Assembly: GCA_032622095.1 (NCBI GenBank) | Contig: CP136062.1 | Coordinates: forward strand, 135,694,960 to 135,758,959 | Reading direction: 5' to 3' | DNA: 64,000 bases | From: Siphonodentalium dalli | Taxonomy: Eukaryota > Mollusca > Scaphopoda > Gadilida > Siphonodentaliidae | Shown: positions 45,837 through 58,100 of the stretch, one piece after another | Numbering within the stretch: position 1 is the first letter of the stretch | How the letters are laid out: each line of letters begins with the position of its first letter | Program-made: the position numbers and the translations under genes | The notes under the pieces: model-generated | The model's input: only the letters and a program-made list of their open reading frames with translations | Database searches by the model: none | What the model was told of the DNA's origin: nothing

Positions 45837-46454
45837 ATTGTGAGATTGCAGGTCAATGGCATCTTTACAAATTTCCAACTTTTAGCAAAGGTTATAGTAC
45901 ATTATACAAGTGGCATATGCATAACTGAATGCTTAAAAAATAACTCATCGCAATCTATTAGACATTATCTTCCAGCCAACAAAATTTATTACTGATCATT
46001 TGTTCAGATCACGTTGATTTTATAAATAATACTAAATAATATAAAAGTTTACTGCGAAAGACATGTGTTCCGTATTTGGAATTGATTTGTTACATCACTT
46101 TGTGAATACCCTGTTGTTCCTAGAAATGGAATTTGAATGGGAGATATAGAGAAGTATTTGTGGAAGATTGTCCTTGGGTTTTTAGCTCAACACAATTTAT
46201 TGTGTTGTAGCTTTTCACGTTAAAGAGACTGCATAGTCACACAGGTTCTTCATAAATTGGCAGGTTTCAATTACTGTTGGGATGCTACATGTATATTTAA
46301 CAAACATCCCCAAATAATGCTGAATAACAGAACATCCTTGAAATTTGACAACCACAAAAACAATTGATAATAAACACAACAACTCTGAACAAAGAATATA
46401 TCAACAAATCAGCCACTCTGTCAAATCTATTAAATCATAAGGCCTGCAACGACT

Positions 46455-46550
46455 TACAGTAATGCCGTAAATAATCGACTCCTTAACCACAGCAGAATTA
46501 TGGGTAACTTTTCAGAATTTAGTCAGAAATATGGCTTGTTGCCATTCATC
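46455..46550 (+). mobile_element. Foldback TA-MITE, left arm only
   Basis: From TACAGTAATGCCGTAAATAA to 'cttgttgccattcatc'; no second arm. Confidence 0.7.
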
Positions 46551-46714
46551 TCATGTGCTTTTAAATATTGCCGAAGACCTTAGAATTACATCTGTTCCTC
46601 TATACATGTGCCAAAAGATAAAACAAATGTGTTTAAAACAATTATTTAGGTGAGTGTTTGGTGACAGCAGGCTACTAGAACCCTCAAAAAATTCATATTT
46701 GCTGTTATTTCCAT

Positions 46715-49265
46715 TCAGATACACTTCTCAACGAGAGGCCGATCACGATCGGCAGATGTTTAACCCATACCTTGGCGATAGCGATCTTTTTATGAGTGCA
46801 AGAATTTCAACAATTCACAGCGTACTATTATTTATTAGTTTCATAGTGGAATCAGACATTTTGAGCAACTTGCTCATTTAAACACAATAGGAAGATGGAT
46901 ATGACATTCGATTTCAACCTATTCGGTCACTCCAACAGAGATACATGTATGTGTGATAGATTGATAAAGATAATTATACCCAAACACAGTCAGACAGATG
47001 CACCATAGCTGTTAAAGATATAATTGTTACAATATTAACATCATAATAACTCTATTTATTTAATTCTTACAATGGAACCTGAGTCATAACAGATTATGTT
47101 GTTGTGTTAGCTGCATAGTAAAAGTTATGGGATGATTGAGATTAGAGACCAACAAACACCTGAACATCTATATAAGTGAGGGGTGTATAGACCTTGATAT
47201 TAAATATGATTGATAATGGTTGGATATAAAATATTTTAATACAGAATTATCAGATAACTAAAGGAGAGATATGAGAAGGGTCAAATTGAAAATATTAGAG
47301 TCATAACATTGGATCGCGTACAGTATACATGTACCTATGGTTAATTTTATTCTAAGCTGATCATTGGAAAGATACAATGTCTGTAACAGCAGAAATATTA
47401 TTAAATATTGGGTTAATATTCTCAAAACCATTCAATCAATACCAAAATCTATACGCATGAAGAATGTATCACAATCAACCTGAATGAGATTATAAAAGTG
47501 ATTGGGTGAAAAATATTTGACCAAAAAGTCAGCTTCAAGAATACCAGAACCATTATTATTATCCTGCAGCCCAAATGCAATAGAGGGAATTTCAAAATAA
47601 GATATATCCTCAAATGATGAATATTCAATTGGTGGCTTATAATTAATAGAAATTCTTAGTGAACCTGGCCTAAGGCGAAAGAGATAATTTAAAATCTGCG
47701 TATCAGATATTATGTGTCTATGGAATAGGTTAATTTTAATCCTGAAATACATGCAAGTGAAAAGTGGATCACGATCAACCTGGACATAGAATAGGAGAAT
47801 GGACATATGATGTGTGGAGAGTGTTAATCATTTTCAATGACATCATATGATGGAACTAATGTGTGGATAAATTGTTTTCTCAAGATAAGACAACAGTGTC
47901 TCTGTAAACAACAATTCTCTAAACAGCCATGCTCCAGAACATCCTTCACATGGACAATGGACTATTTGTATTAATGCCATGAACATGTTTCAACAGGTTG
48001 GGTTAAATTACTATTGCACACAAACTGGAGTAAAGTATCATCAATCACTTAAATTTGACAGCTCTGGGAGCAGCAGTGGTTTAGCAAAGAGTATCCAGTG
48101 TCATTTTCTGATCCCAATAAAGCAGATTACTGTGTAAAGTTGTTTGTCTTAAATTCTCACAGGGCATATACAATAGGTAGTAAATTACTTGAATTATAAA
48201 GGGCCATAACTCTGTTAAAATATATCGGATCAAACCCAAATTTGAACTTGATCTGTATTTCGGGGTGAGGACCACATGTACCAAATTTGGTGTAGATCAG
48301 ATGAAAAACGTTTTGAGTTCTAAGTAAAAATAAGTTTGAAAAGGGTTAATTAAACGATACCAAAAACCATACAGATAAAGAACGTGCTAAGAAAAACCTT
48401 GGTAAGAAATATTAGGCATATCAGAAGAAAACAGTTTGACTTAGATGGATCAGATAGCATTTGTGTGCAGGGTTAATTATTTTCTAAACCGATCAACCGA
48501 TCGATACCAAAAACTATACAGGTGAGGGGTGTGTCATTATAAACCTACATATCAAATATGAAAACAATCGGACAAAAAATAATTTGGTTACAGCATCGGA
48601 TAGCTCATGCCTATGTACGGATGCAAAGTGTTAAAAATTTCTAAACCGATCAACCGATCGATACCAAAAACTATACAGGTGAGGAGTGTGTCATCATAAA
48701 CATGGGAGTAAAAAATAACTCTAATTCCCATAATACAGATTTACTGCTCTCAGAGCTAAACTGATACCACTGGTAATTAATTGTAGACTGCTATGGTTAT
48801 CTGTTCAATTCTTAGTTGAAAAAGGGCCATAACTCTGGTATAAAATGTTGGATATAACCCATATTCAAACTCGATCTGTATTTTGAGTTGAGAAACTCGC
48901 ATACCAAATTTGGTTCCGATCAGATAAAAAATAATTTGAGTTATGGCAGCATGCATGAATTCTAAGTCGAAAAAGGGCCATAACTCCATTGAAAAATATC
49001 GGATCAAACCCATATTCGAACTTGATCTGTATTTTGGTCCGAGAAACTTGCATACCAAATTTGATTCTGATCAGATAAATTTTTTTTGAGTTATGGTAGC
49101 ATGCATGAATTCTAAGTCGAAAAAGGGCCATAACTCCGTGAAAAAAACTCGGATCGAACCCATATTCGAACTCGATCTGTATTTGGTGCTGACAAATTCA
49201 TATACAAAATTTGGTTCCGATCAGATATAAAATGTTCGAGTTATCGCACCATGCGTAAAGTGTCT

Positions 49266-49299
<34 letters not shown>

Positions 49300-49385
49300 G
49301 GACGGACGGACGGACTAACGACGAGTGGTCAATCCGGGCAACGACACTATGTTTACCATACTATGGTATGGGTAAACATAAAAAT
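46715..49385 (-). mobile_element. Pearl-like element A, long reverse copy
   Basis: Left edge is 'gagaggccgatcacgatcgg' (inverse of the end at 10440), right edge the palindrome TACCATACTATGGTA near 49365. Three 150-bp cores lie at 48810-49240 with a fourth at 48190-48310. A (GACA)n/(GACG)n tract is at 49257-49312. Between are diverged repeats of 'ccgatcaaccgatcgatacc' and 'ctatacaggtgaggggtgtg' (47150-48700), a second type of core not seen in the short copy. Confidence 0.75.
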
Positions 49386-49784
49386 CATGTTTACTGGATG
49401 AAAGCCAATAAAATAAATTTGCAGACCCAAAAAAAGCTTTAAGAATGTTGGGACATTTTCAATGAAATTAATAAACATGCATACATGTTCATTTGATACA
49501 CCAGAGTACAAAACATAGCTGAGACGTATTATAGACTAAGAGGCAGAAATTATTTGTCTAACCCATTTGGTGAAAGTCTCATAAATCAAATATCATATTT
49601 TTTTTCTCCAAATTGCAGAGGAATTACAACAGAAAGCATTCCCTGTCAATCAAACGTTTTAAAAATTGATATTTCTAGTGTTTGATTTCATGAATGCAAT
49701 ATTGCATGGAGAAGCCCTCTAATTTTGTGGATATGGTAAAAGCATCACAATTCTAGAGACTGTGAACTGATTATTGTCTGCTTT

Positions 49785-50065
49785 TTAACCATGAGCTTCC
49801 TGGAATTTTGCGAAAATCCTGTGCCAATGCGTTCTCTTATATATGCGAGTTTACCATGAGGAGCCTCTCATATATAAGAGAATACAAGGCCTAACAAAAT
49901 ATATAAGAGAATACAAGGCCTAACAAAATTCATCTTGTCCCCATAAGCCAGTGTATTAAATTAGATATGTGAGGCTCCCTATGGGAGACTCGCATACATA
50001 AGAGAATGCACTGGCACATGATCATTAATGCTGCACCAGCACAGCTCCTGTCATGAAAGGGTTAA
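49785..50065 (-). mobile_element. TTAA double-hairpin MITE with internal duplication
   Basis: TTAACCATGAGCTTCCTGG to GTCATGAAAGGG|TTAA. The segment 'aatacaaggcctaacaaaat' occurs twice in tandem at 49880-49928. Confidence 0.8.
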
Positions 50066-50597
50066 AAGAGATTGGATCTATCTGACAAAAATTTCTGAAG
50101 AAAAAATGTCAAATTGTTCCAAGGATTTTTCATTTTCTTTGTAAAAAATAACATTAAATTTACAGAGAAAAGTAATAGAATGCTACATTATTCTTTGATG
50201 TGAGTGAATGGGGACATATTTGACAGAATGGCTGTTGGAAGTATGTATGTTGAAGGGTAATGCTTATACATATTATACAGTGACAACATACCAGGTTCCT
50301 AAAGATACCAGCATGTTGCGCATGTGTTGAATGCATTTTACAACTTGAGCAATTCGTCTTAACCTAGAGGGTTTTCAATTCAGATTGCCTTACAGTTATC
50401 TGTTTCTGATACACTGTTTAGTATATGCAAGCTATTTACCCATTCAAAATATTGTTAAATAACATCACAGGTTTCTTTCATTGTGAACTGCACTCAAGTT
50501 TACTGGAGGGATTGACAAAGTACAAGATGGTTTAACTATTTCTAACTGGAATCTCACTGGTGGGTAGTCATTTAATTACCACCATTCATTTTATGAT
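50066..50597. other. Non-coding stretch, nothing recognised
   Basis: AT-rich, no supported ORF. Confidence 0.5.
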
Positions 50598-50725
50598 ACA
50601 GTAATGCCCTAAATAATCGACTCCTTAACCACAGCAGAATTATGGGTAATTTTTCAGGATTTAGTTGGAAATATGGCTTGTTGATATTCATCGGAAAGCT
50701 CTCAATTATTTAGGGCATTACTGTA
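50598..50725 (+). mobile_element. Foldback TA-MITE, right arm reduced to its tip
   Basis: Complete left arm TACAGTAATG..GGAAAGCTCTC, then directly AATTATTTAGGGCATTACTG and TA. Both termini are kept, so the copy may still have been mobile. Confidence 0.8.
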
Positions 50726-50796
50726 AGATAAGTTCAAGAAACAAAACAATCACATTCCATCTTTGCTTGCATTAGACACCTTTCTCATAATGAAAT

Positions 50797-51141
50797 ACTA
50801 CTGATAAGAATTACAAAGAGGGTACTACGTCACTAGAATTTATGTTTTTTCTATCAGTTGTCGTTTTGCCATATCCGTAATTACGATTATGGTTTTGGGT
50901 TTTCAGCGAGCTTTGCATACAATTATTGAGCCTATCACTGACTATGACATGATAACGAAATAATTAAGTAAAAACTAATCAAGACAAACAGAATCATATC
51001 ACCTTGATGCGAGTTGCAAGAAGTTTGACCAGCACATTTTTCTCACAAACAGACTCGTAGTCGTCAATTCTGTGAAAAGGTTTTTGGACCGTCCAGAAAA
51101 TTTACGACTACTATTAGCAATTTGTAATTCTTATCAGTAGT
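50797..51141. mobile_element. 345-bp MITE with ACTACTGATAAGAATTACAA ends
   Basis: The 20-bp terminal sequence ACTACTGATAAGAATTACAA has its exact inverse at 51122-51141. 'tcgtagtcgtcaattctgt' and 'tttacgactact' form a further inverted pair inside. No convincing target duplication found. Confidence 0.75.
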
Positions 51142-51383
51142 AGTTAATTATGCGACAGGTGTAAATGATCAGAACTTCCCTATAATGAAGAATATACCAA
51201 TATGGCATACACTTTTAGAACTGAGTGGGAAAATCCATTAAGGAATCCAATTGTTAAATGGACATGGCTGAATTGTGTCCAAAACATTTGGAAGGAGCAA
51301 TAAGATATGTCGATTAGCACATGAGATACTAATTCACATGCTCTATATACTCTGAAAAAAAAACTAATTCCAATCGTTAAAAT

Positions 51384-51699
51384 GATTGATTGATTGATTG
51401 ATTGGGGTTTATTGTCGCTTTAGCAACTAAGGCCATATCACGACATTGCCAGTTTTAGTGGTGGAGGAAATCCGTACACTTGCGACTAATCTAATAGTGA
51501 TTTCAATGGCTGATAAACTCGTCAACCATGTGCGACAAACCACCGGCCATCGGCGATTAACTGGCAACTCCACCAGATAACGATTTCGAGTTACAAAGTC
51601 CGCGATGGAAACATGTGGATTTGAACCCTTATCGCCAGCGCTGGAGGGCGAAACGGCTTGGAGTGGTACCCCTAACCGATTGAGCCACCGAGGCCCCCT
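51384..51699 (-). mobile_element. Full-length tRNA-derived SINE with 13-bp TSD
   Basis: On the minus strand it starts GGGGGCCTCGGTGGCTCAAT. Box A is TGGCTCAATCGG (51676-51687) and box B GGTTCAAATCC (51617-51627), the internal RNA polymerase III promoter of a tRNA-like head. A central part ('tccaccactaaaactggcaa') and an (AATC)n tail follow. The 13-bp repeat CAATCGTTAAAAT flanks it (51371-51383, 51700-51712). It lies 190 bp downstream of the MGAT2-like stop codon in the same orientation. Confidence 0.9.
51408..51413 (-). terminator. Candidate AATAAA for the MGAT2-like gene, inside the SINE
   Basis: TTTATT on the plus strand is AATAAA on the minus strand, about 475 bp after the stop codon at 51886. 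It belongs to the SINE tail region. Use by the gene is an inference. Confidence 0.3.
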
Positions 51700-51885
51700 C
51701 AATCGTTAAAATAATTTTGCACTAAAGTTCCAAGTTGACAACAGGAAACAAAAGCTTTAGTGCACATGGAAATAAATTTCTCTTTCCACATGACGATACC
51801 GAAAGAATAATTTGTAATTTGATATTATCAATCCCTCCAGTTGGAAATGAAACAAACAGCAGTCAGCCATATTATACAGTCTCTA

Positions 51886-52117
51886 TCAACTATCTGGATC
51901 ATACGATCCGTCCATGAAACTAGCACACAACTTATGGTCCCTTAGGTCTCCCCAGCCACCATTAGGCTTCGGCTCTCGTAGACGCATTCCGGACTTTGAT
52001 CCTGACACGAGGGCATTGGGAAACAGATACTGCTTATTGTCACTGAGCAATTTTTCAATACTTTGTTTCTTCATTTGTGGATCACACTTTTTTCCTTTGT
52101 TCTTATGGTGAATACCG
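51886..52117 (-). CDS. MGAT2: MGAT2-like terminal exon
   Basis: Begins after ATTTCAG with GIHHKNKGKKCDPQMKK, continues SIEKLLSDNKQYLFPNALV and NGGWGDLRDHKLCASFMDG, ends PDS TGA. The conserved C-terminal cysteines of the family are present. Confidence 0.95.
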
Positions 52118-55100
52118 CTGAAATAAAATTAACATTTTATTATTGTAATTCACATTATTTGTCACTGGTACTGGAGCAAAATGGGGTGTGCAATTACAAG
52201 GCTGTCAGGGGACAATAATATTCCATTCATGACACTTGCTCTGTCCAATGAGATCCAATTTATCAAAGTATGTTCAGTCTGATCTCAGGACATTGAAGTT
52301 CGGATCATCACACAATACTACCGTATGGTTTAAACCTCGGGTGGATATTTGAAAAAATAGAAATAATTTCTTTTGATGGAAGTGATCAAAGCATCACAGA
52401 ACGCTCTGCAGGCAATTTCCATTATGTTATAAATATGTTTTTCCATTAGGCCATTAAAATTAATACCTGTGTTCTCAGGCAATTACATATGGGAAATTGT
52501 ATGAGGGAGGGACTTTTTATTTTTTCCAAGAATTATATAAATTAATGGATGTATGGGTGATTTTATGGTAAACAAAATTTTCCAAGCAATGTATAAAATC
52601 TATCCTCCAATGCATTTGATCAAATTCCATGCAGGGTTTACCTCCCTTGTTGACTCGGTAATACCGCTGCAACCGGCGACATTTCACCCACATTTGGTGG
52701 ACTTCCGCGAAAATAAGATATATACTAAGCGAACAGAGCAACATGCTGCTCTTGTTAAGCATACAAAACATCGAACAAAATTTGTATAAATTTTGAACCT
52801 TAAGTTTGAAAAGTCCCACTAAAACCGCAGAACTATATTTCGAAACGGTGTGATTCGGTTCTCCGATTATTTTATCAACACAAAAGTCAAAACGCACATG
52901 GACGACAATGTCACGACAACACGCATGGCAAGTCAGACACAAGAGTTCTAATTTGCTCAAATTTTGACGAGTTGCTTGTGAAAATCGTCAACAAAACTAC
53001 CGCTCTGATCCTCCATTCTGTCATTAAGTTTTTAGTGCGGAAATCGTTCTCAAAGCACATAGGAAATTTGACTGGGCCGATCGGTTTTCGCCATTTTGTT
53101 CGGAAAACCCAGCGCTAAATATAGAAACGGAAACTAGTACCCAGCCGGTGACAGAGTCAGAAAGGAAGTATGACTGGTGTGCTATGGTAGAGATTGGCAT
53201 TTTATAGGTACTCAATCTGATCAGAAGGTCCCCATATCATCAAGAAACAACAACAACAACATTTCTTCAAATACACTTTAGTTATCAGAATCATTTAATT
53301 GCAACAAAATAATTCTAACCACTGTCAACTATGGTATCAAATTTCCCAAAAGGGCGATTCTTTGAAAATGTGACATAAATTGAAAAAAATAAAACTCTGC
53401 CTCTATCATGTTCTTGTATGATTTAAGTTATATGAGATATCCAAATTTAATAATCTGAAAATTTTGTCATTGTAACTAATTCCGTTGTATTAAAAAAAAT
53501 TGTTGATGACATGGTATAATTTTTTATAGTAATGCTCTGTTTTTTTTACTTTAATTTCAAATAATCAGAACTTGTCAGTTGTCCACTATTCATATGTGTT
53601 ATCCTACACGTATGTTACAAATAGACCCCATCTAAGAGTTTTAAAAAACATTACATCAAAATTATCTATCAGTTCCTGTTTCAGGCGCATGAGTTTTCCA
53701 CCCCACCCCCAATGTCCCGTACAACACTTTTATAAACAAAAGTTATCATTGTTTTCAAACAACAGATCAACAATCCATACCAGATCAAATCCTCTTGCCA
53801 CATAAGGTGCAAACCATAGTATTAAGAGCATTTTCCATTATACTGGCATTATTATAAGATTATTATACATTTAAAAATGTCCCGTACAACACTATCTATT
53901 GTGTTGTACGGGACATGTCCCGTACAACACCAGGAAAAATCAATCGTTCCATTTACTAAAATGTCAATTTTCAAATACTAACAAATGCATCTCACATTAT
54001 GTACACTTGTTGTTAATATAACAATGGTAAGTAGTTTGTAATTATTTGTATTTAACACAACTGACCAAGGCACTACTGGGGTTAATATCCATGTGGTCCA
54101 ACTATAATAGTATACCACATGTCAAATTTGGTATGGTAAAAGATATCTGTACACATTGGGCGATCATATAATAGTGGATATCAATTCATGCATTAGAAAA
54201 TAATGCATATTAAATTAACCACCATGGCACTTCAATGGTTAACTAGCTTGCTGACTCAACAGAATGACAGTGTAGCAATATATGTTGAATGAAATTAACC
54301 CCTACATTTTCAGCCTTGATGTTTATCACCCAAAATAAGGTTATTTTGACAAAATGTCAACCCCAGGGTGGAAAATAAGTTATGTATCATTGTGTCAAAT
54401 CTGTGTAATACAATAGGAGTAGACCAGTTCACTTTTAAGTGAAAACTGGCATATGAAAGTACCAGCCATAGCATTGCAATGGTTAACTGACATGTAGTGA
54501 TAAATAACTGTGTAGCAATTATGCATGGCAAACTTGACTGAAATTGGGAATTTGAATTCATTTGGAGTTCTGGCCTACTTTGAGTAAGGTGGCATTTGAT
54601 CTGAAGTAACTTGATTCAGGATTTATTATGGATAGTTCTCCGACAAAAAGGAAACGGTTGAGTAATTCCGAGAAGTGTAGAAGACATAGAGAGAAGCTTA
54701 GACAGAAAGATCCTGATTTTTTAAAAAAGGAAAGAGAAAGAATTGCGAATGTTAGAATAAAACAGAAGTTGGTTATGGATGAAGAAGAGAAATATTTGAA
54801 GAGAAAGCAGGAGACCAGACGTAAATACATATATAGGAAAATTAAGGAGCAGCCTTCGACATCAGTTGAAAATGAACAGTTGAAAACCCCTTACAATAGC
54901 AAGAATACTTTCGGGAAGGCAGTGTCCAGATGCTTCCGTGCTCTTCCTTCATCACCACACAAGCAGAAAGCTGTTGTTGGAGGTTTAGCTAAGCGAATTG
55001 GTGTCAAGTGCCAATTGGATATGGATAATTCAATGTGCAGTCCTTCCCAATTCTCTGATGATTTAACAGAATCTGTGCTTGGATTTTACTTCCGTCCAGA

Positions 55101-58100
55101 TATTGTTTTCACCATGCCCGGGATGAAGGATGAGATGACATTTTGGATAAACGGTAAAAAAACGAAAGAGAGGAAATATTACCTCACAATGTTTCTCCGA
55201 GAAGTGCATTCATTATTCCGCGAAATTCACCCAGAGTATAAAATAAGTTACTCAAAATTCTGCACCCTACGACCAAAGAATGTGCTTCTTTTGAAAGATA
55301 CACCTGCAGATCAGTGTAAATGCAAAACGCATGAAAACCTGATGCTGCAACTCAAAGGGTTGAAGATAACGTATGTGTCAAGTTCATTCTGGAACAACAT
55401 CCTGTGCGACAACACCCCAAACTCTAAATGTTGGAGAACTGAATGTGAAGAGTGTGCTGGTGGCAAGAAGTTTGTGACTGACCTGGATATTGACAAACCC
55501 GTAACATGGAAAGAGTGGGAAAGGGTTGAAACACTTGCAGAGAATGGGAAGAAGATACATACACTAAAACTAGTATTCTATGAAGAATGTGTTGGATTTT
55601 TAATTGATCGAATCCGCGAAAATATGGATTATGTTGTGATTCATATTAATGTTAAACGAATCCAGGCCCAAGATTTCGAGGATGACAAAGCAAGTCCCGG
55701 TGTCCGTGTTCTGCAAATGGACTTTGCAATGAATTACTCATGCGAGTACCAGCACGAGGTACAAAGTGCACTCTGGAGTCGACAAAGTGTCATGCTATAT
55801 ACAGCGGCTGTCATCAACAACAAGCATGTTAAAACTTACCTTATATGCTCAGATTCGAAGGACAAGGGTAAAGATGCTGTCTTTACTTTTACTGATTTGC
55901 TGTATGATCGCATAATAGAGACTGACCCAAACGAAAGAAACCAGTTTGATGAAGACATCTGGACTGATGGCCCTTCTTCCGAATTCAAAAACCGCTATAT
56001 GGTTAAGCTTTTGTGCCATTTGTCATTAAAACATAACAAAAATTTCACCTGGAAATATTTCGCCACTAGTCATGGCAAGGGCATCGTCGATGGTGTGGGT
56101 GGTAGGGCGAAAAGTTTAATAAGAACGGCAGTCATGAGCAAGAAAGATGACGCCGTTGTGGTACAATCATCTCGCGATTTCTGTAATGCAGCGTCAACAT
56201 TGATGCACAAAACCGAAATTTTCCATGTTGGCAATTTTGACATTGAATCGCATATATCTAAATTACAACCATGGCTGGATGTGTGTAGTGTCGAAGGCAT
56301 ACGAAACATGCATATAATCAATTTTGATTGTGATCGCAAAGTGGTAAAGCTTTGGGAAAACTCCTTAGAGTCTCAGCATTTAATAGAATTAATGTATTAC
56401 TCTGGGTCAACAAATGAAGCATGTAGTGCCATTAATAGTAATGTGTCGCATCCAGCATTTTCAATTGGAGATTGGGTTGTTGTCAAATATGATGATGCAC
56501 ATTTTCCAGGTGAGATTACGGTTGTCCATGGTCAAGATATTGAGGTATCAGTTATGCACCCAAGTGGAAATAATTATAAGTGGCCGAACAAATTGGACAA
56601 AATCTACTATAAATGCAATGACATTGTCAAGAAAATAAAAGCTCCAAAAGTTGTCGGTTCAAGAGGGCAGTTCGCCTTTGACGATGAAATATAATATAAT
56701 ATAATGAATATTGTATTTTCATATGGTACTAGAGTACTGCATCTGTATTGAATGAAATATTATGTTGATGATATTATTCTACAAAACAATTTGTTCTCAT
56801 TCTACAATTACGTAAGTTGCATGTATTTAGTTAAAATTTATAAACATTATACAAAGTTATAAATGAAAAAACATCTGTAATTTGCTAATTTTATTAAATT
56901 ACTTTGTTCAGTCAGTCCAGATGCGAGCTACATGTAGTGTGCTTTCATGGGAACCGTAACAATTGTCATTTTCATTAGATATATCACATTATCTGAATTG
57001 GATATGTTGATGCATAGACCTAACTTTAGTCAAAAATGTAAAAAAAAAAACAAAAAAACGATTTATTCTCTTTTTGCACATTTTGCTGTGAAAGCACACA
57101 CTAGTATCATATACCTAGTAATTGATTTAAATGATTTAAACTATTGAAATAACTATAGATAATTATATCCAAATGAATTAATTTTTAAGTTGATTGTTAG
57201 AGTTACATTTGTTATATCAAATAAAATTGTTTAATTGAATATGATCTGGTATTGGTTATTTTCTACAGTATAGGCTATATTGTTACATAATATCTTCAAC
57301 TTTCTCTCATTGAATGGAATCTGCTATTAAAACTAAACAAGTGCAGCAGTACTTAGGGTTTAGACAATATAATAAAACATAATGCCAAGCTTAAATACTA
57401 AATTCTAATGTATATAATTATAGATCTATGTTATGCCAGGTTTGTGGCATCTCTAATTTCTGTATTTAATAGGCACTTGAATTTAAATTATTGCCCGAAT
57501 ATTCCAATATCACACTCAGTCATAGCTTCAATAATACAGAGTATTCATACCCACTAATTTCAGTGTATCTAGAATTCTAAAGCGCACATCATTGCAGTGT
57601 ATCTAAATCCTTCTAAATCAGTTCTTGCATTCTTGCCATGAAAGGAATGAGAGAAAATTGAAGCTTTTATGTATTACAGTTGATATAATTTGAGAAATAT
57701 GCTAAATGTCCCGTACGACACCTGGATTTGTCCCGTACAACACTAATTCAACAAAAAACAGTAAAATAGTATTTTACATAGAAATCTAGTTAACACTTCT
57801 ATTGTTGAACATTATTTACCAAAATGTTTAACATATGCATTAGTTTTGCACACTTTACTATTAGAAATGGGCAAAATGTGGAGCAGTGACAAAAATGTCC
57901 CGTACAACATATTTTCTTTGTCCCGTACAACACCGCTGTTTATTTGCTACCATGCCAATTTATCTGAATTTTGAAAAAAATCATGTTTTCCATTTCAAAG
58001 AGCAATCTTTCCTATCTTAACATTTTATAATTTGAAGGACTTAATTATGCACATCTAACAGAAATATTGCTAAATAGTTGAGTACCCTAATAATCATGTC

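Noticed and set aside
51384..51699. A tRNA gene on the minus strand
   Set aside because: Boxes A and B are present, but the sequence continues into a SINE body and (AATC)n tail with a TSD, and a second truncated copy exists. It is a SINE.
52517..52960. 147-codon minus-strand ORF, Cys-rich start
   Set aside because: No recognisable family, overlaps another ORF on the opposite strand, and lies inside an MGAT2-like intron without matching splice phase.
53878..53930. Host transcription-factor site cluster
   Set aside because: The 15-bp motif is confined to the arms of one transposon in this window, so an element-specific role is more likely. Host binding is not excluded.
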